Shown here piece by piece: positions 23,298 through 25,522 of a DNA stretch of 25,522 nt. Made by a program: the position numbers and the translations under genes. The DNA is taken from the NCBI GenBank assembly GCA_026196445.1, contig JAPHTE010000069.1:1-25522 (forward strand), in the 5' to 3' direction. The notes beneath the pieces were generated by a model. It saw only the letters and a program-made list of their open reading frames with translations. It searched no databases and had not been told where the DNA came from. Position 1 is the stretch's first letter. Each line of letters begins with the position of its first letter. This stretch comes from Lysobacterales bacterium (GTDB lineage: Bacteria > Pseudomonadota > Gammaproteobacteria > Xanthomonadales > SZUA-36).

Positions 23298-24472
23298 TTG
23301 TGCTTGGTCGAGAAGGGGACGCGGATGGCGATAGTCAGGCCGTGCGGGTCGGTCTGGCTAAGCTTGATCGAGTGGTTCGAGCCGTAAATCGTCGCCAGGC
23401 GTTCGCGGGTATTTTTCAGGCCCACACCCTTGGCGTCCGGAATTTCCCCGTCCACCAGTTCGCAACCGGGTCCGTCGTCGCAGACTTCCATCAATAAATC
23501 ACCGGCAAAAACCCGCGCCGAGATGCACAGGTGGCCACCGCCTTCGGCGCGCGCGATACCGTACTTGATAGCGTTTTCGATCAGCGGTTGCAACAGCAGG
23601 CTGGGTATCAGGGCTTCGCGTGCGGTTTCCTCGACATCCAGTTTCAGTATCAGGCGTTCTTCAAAACGAACTTTCTCGATGTCCAGGTATAGCTGCAGGG
23701 CCTTGAGTTCCTGCTCCAGGGTAATGCGCTGCATCGGGTCGTTATCCAGCGAGTAGCGCAGGAAGCTGGACAGTTTCGTCACCATCCGGTTGGCCAACGC
23801 GGTATTCTGTTCCAGCACCAACGTGGATATGGCATTGAGCGTGTTGAAAAGGAAATGTGGGTTGAGCTGATAGCGCAGCATCTTCAACTGTGCTTCGTGG
23901 GCCATTGCGGCCGACTTGAGGGCACCCTCGCGGACTTCCTGGAATACCCGGTAATACTTGATGGCGTAGTACAACACGCTCCAGGTGAGCATCCAGACAA
24001 TCGGGGTGGTACTGCTTTCGAAGAACGAGACTTTTTCGTAGATTTCAGCAGCTTCCTTGCCCACCTCGGCTGCCCAGGCGGCCATGTCCTTGGCCTGGTC
24101 GAACCAGCCGTAATAAATGTAACCACGCGCCCGTATCCACAGCCAGCCAGCCAGCGAGCTACCGCCCAGGAAAGCGATGGCCTGCAGCCATAGCGCCCGG
24201 TCCCACAGGAAGCGGTACAGGTAACGTAACCCCAGTGAGAGCAGCAACGCGATGACGGTGATGATGGTTACGTAGGCGGCGTAATTGGGTACGGTTTCAC
24301 CCAGAATCGCCGTGGTGTAGAGATACTTGCCGACTATTCCCCACAGCGCCCATCCGCCCAGGTGAAAGAGCCAGAAGACGTTGGGCTGATTTTTTATGAA
24401 CTTTTCAAGTTTCACGAAGGCGATTCTACACTGTTGGCCGCCTGACGTGTCGCAACTTAACTGCGGGGCCAT
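23288..24472 (-). CDS. LytS/YehU-type sensor histidine kinase
   Basis: A 394-residue membrane kinase. About four hydrophobic segments fill residues 30-175, followed by a helical linker. The His_kinase (LytS/YehU) domain has His206 in YQLNPHFLFNTLN. A HATPase domain has the N box (LIENAIKYG, Asn300), DDGPG (332-336) and GVGLKNTRERL. This family normally phosphorylates a LytTR-type response regulator, often encoded next to it. None is found here, since the adjacent FadL gene is convergent and the upstream gene is a divergent protease. The ATG at 24472 is used; a GTG at 24415 would remove a poorly conserved N-terminus. Neither has a strong ribosome-binding site. Confidence 0.88.
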   Translation of the reverse strand: MAPQLSCDTSGGQQCRIAFVKLEKFIKNQPNVFWLFHLGGWALWGIVGKYLYTTAILGETVPNYAAYVTIITVIALLLSLGLRYLYRFLWDRALWLQAIAFLGGSSLAGWLWIRARGYIYYGWFDQAKDMAAWAAEVGKEAAEIYEKVSFFESSTTPIVWMLTWSVLYYAIKYYRVFQEVREGALKSAAMAHEAQLKMLRYQLNPHFLFNTLNAISTLVLEQNTALANRMVTKLSSFLRYSLDNDPMQRITLEQELKALQLYLDIEKVRFEERLILKLDVEETAREALIPSLLLQPLIENAIKYGIARAEGGGHLCISARVFAGDLLMEVCDDGPGCELVDGEIPDAKGVGLKNTRERLATIYGSNHSIKLSQTDPHGLTIAIRVPFSTKHKPA

Positions 24473-24476
24473 GCGC

Positions 24477-24509
24477 TTTATCTCAAAGCAATTCGGTTTG
24501 TCTCAAACG
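24477..24509. repeat. two 13-base direct repeats, 20 bases apart, upstream of the LytS-like gene
   Basis: TTTATCTCAAAGC (24477-24489) and TTTGTCTCAAACG (24497-24509) match at 10 of 13 positions with a start-to-start distance of 20, about two helical turns. This is the geometry of LytTR-regulator sites (paired direct half-sites on one face), though the match to the published half-site consensus is only partial. Confidence 0.35.
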
Positions 24510-24556
24510 GCATTGCTTCCGCGGTCATTTAGGCCTCAATTGACGGGTAGTGTGCT

Positions 24557-24585
24557 TTGACAGCGCATCGAACGGCGTCTACATT
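24557..24585 (+). promoter_or_regulatory. strong sigma70-type promoter for the protease gene
   Basis: A perfect TTGACA (24557-24562), an ideal 17-base spacer and TACATT (24580-24585). The predicted start, near 24592, leaves only about a dozen bases before the ATG at 24604, and no Shine-Dalgarno is visible in them. Confidence 0.65.
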
Positions 24586-24603
24586 GCGCAAGTGATCAGA
24601 ACC

Positions 24604-25522
24604 ATGCCCATTTTCGACAATCTGTTGAAATACGATATCTCGAATCGTGTCCGTGCCCTGTACTGCATTTTAATTTGTTTTGGCATATCACCGGTGTACG
24701 GGCAGGCAGCAGATCACCTGCCCGTCACGATTTTTGGGGACGGTGATCCCTACAACGGCGTTGAGGACAGCCGCGAGCCGATCATGCGCGGCAGTTACGA
24801 GTCGGATTTACCCGGAGCAGGCGCTGTCGCCTGCGACGGGCAGGTGCGCGGCACGGCGATGGTGCTCGATACACGTGAAATGGCGCCCGGACTCGAGGGC
24901 GTGGTGCTGGCTACAGCCGCGCACGTGTTGTTCGACCTCGAACGCAAACGTCGATTCAGGGATTGCGAATTCCAGTTCCTGGCACTGGGGGCATTACCTG
25001 GGTACACAGCAAAGATTGACCTGGACCAGCTGGTTTCAGGTGATTTTGACCCCGCCAGGGCGACCACGGACATCGAGTTTGGCGAGGGCGACTGGGCATT
25101 CGTATACGTGCCGAGGCCCTGGAAAAACTACCGGCCTGGGCAAAGCCTGCAACTGCGTGAATTTCCGTTCTCGAAAACGGAGGCTTTCCAGCAAGAAGGT
25201 GGTGAGTTTCGGCTGATCGCACTGGATGCATCCAGCGCTGTGATCAGTGAAAGTTTTGCTTGCACCCTGACCGAAAGCCGCATTGACGATCTCGGTGGTG
25301 GGGTTTGGCGAGGGCAGTTGCTGGACGACTGTGATTCGGGCGGCGGGGCATCCGGTGGCGGCATCATTACCGTTTACAAGGGCCAGCGATACCTGGTCGG
25401 TTTAAGGACAGGATCACACTGGAGTGGTGATGTTTTCCCGGCAGCCGAGTATCCCGCCGGTCCGCCCGCGGGATCCACCTGGGATCCGCATTTCAACACC
25501 AATTTTGCGCGAGCAATAGACG
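24604..25522 (+). CDS. secreted trypsin-fold serine protease, cut by the window end
   Basis: The frame is open from the ATG at 24604 to the window edge (306 complete codons). A hydrophobic segment at about residues 17-33 ending YGQA looks like a signal peptide. The chymotrypsin/V8-type triad is visible in order: His107 in VLATAAHVLFD, Asp163 in EGDWAFVYV and Ser250 in SGGGASGGG. Spacing and motifs (TAAHV, GxSGG) fit the S1/V8-like peptidase superfamily. Cysteines at 77, 121, 220 and 243 may form disulfides. An extended C-terminal part lies beyond the window. It is divergent from the LytS-like kinase gene, with a 131-base gap that holds the promoter and direct repeats. Substrate unknown. Confidence 0.75.
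   Translation, partial: MPIFDNLLKYDISNRVRALYCILICFGISPVYGQAADHLPVTIFGDGDPYNGVEDSREPIMRGSYESDLPGAGAVACDGQVRGTAMVLDTREMAPGLEGVVLATAAHVLFDLERKRRFRDCEFQFLALGALPGYTAKIDLDQLVSGDFDPARATTDIEFGEGDWAFVYVPRPWKNYRPGQSLQLREFPFSKTEAFQQEGGEFRLIALDASSAVISESFACTLTESRIDDLGGGVWRGQLLDDCDSGGGASGGGIITVYKGQRYLVGLRTGSHWSGDVFPAAEYPAGPPAGSTWDPHFNTNFARAID

Noticed and set aside
24680..25216. A 178-codon plus-strand frame overlapping the protease
   Set aside because: It is out of frame with the protease, whose catalytic motifs establish the true frame, and has no domain of its own.

Overview
The window reads as chromosomal DNA of a Gram-negative bacterium, most likely a gammaproteobacterium. The grounds are signal peptides, outer-membrane beta-barrels with aromatic C-termini, a LolA-like carrier, RND efflux, a FadL-type channel and a lipoprotein with a lipobox. 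The species cannot be named from sequence alone. I see no tRNA, rRNA, CRISPR array, insertion sequence or phage gene. Coding density is high and most genes lie in tight same-strand operons.

Layout: (A) 27-5279 (+) is an envelope-export operon: a LolA-fold periplasmic protein, two FtsX-type ABC permeases, their ATPase and an outer-membrane beta-barrel. (B) 5280-6070 (+) is a structured leader with an intrinsic terminator, then a small TPR-like/coiled-coil lipoprotein. (C) 6192-11978 (-) is a signalling island: a Popeye-like membrane cyclic-nucleotide-binding protein, then an operon of DUF3307, a class III nucleotide cyclase with two HisKA-like segments and a receiver, a stand-alone receiver, and a hybrid histidine kinase. 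(D) 12112-16685 (-) is a beta-propeller protein, a small CPxC secreted protein, an outer-membrane porin with a His/Asp/Glu-rich loop, a ZnuA-like binding protein and a ZnuB-like permease. No metal ABC ATPase is present in the window. (E) 16802-17461 (+) is uracil phosphoribosyltransferase. (F) 17549-23246 (+) is an RND adaptor, an RND pump and a FadL-family outer-membrane protein. (G) 23288-24472 (-) is a LytS/YehU-type sensor kinase with no response regulator beside it. (H) 24604 to the window end (+) is a secreted trypsin-fold serine protease, cut by the edge.

The most interesting part is region C. The hybrid kinase, the receiver and the cyclase look like one phosphorelay controlling cyclic-nucleotide synthesis. 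The adjacent three-helix membrane protein has the architecture of animal Popeye-domain (POPDC) cAMP-binding proteins and is a natural candidate effector. The residues that choose the purine in the cyclase are Glu/Gly rather than the Lys/Asp or Lys/Thr of adenylate cyclases, so cGMP is a real possibility. Regions A and F are two further envelope transport systems in which an outer-membrane protein is encoded with an inner-membrane pump, but neither includes a recognisable TolC.
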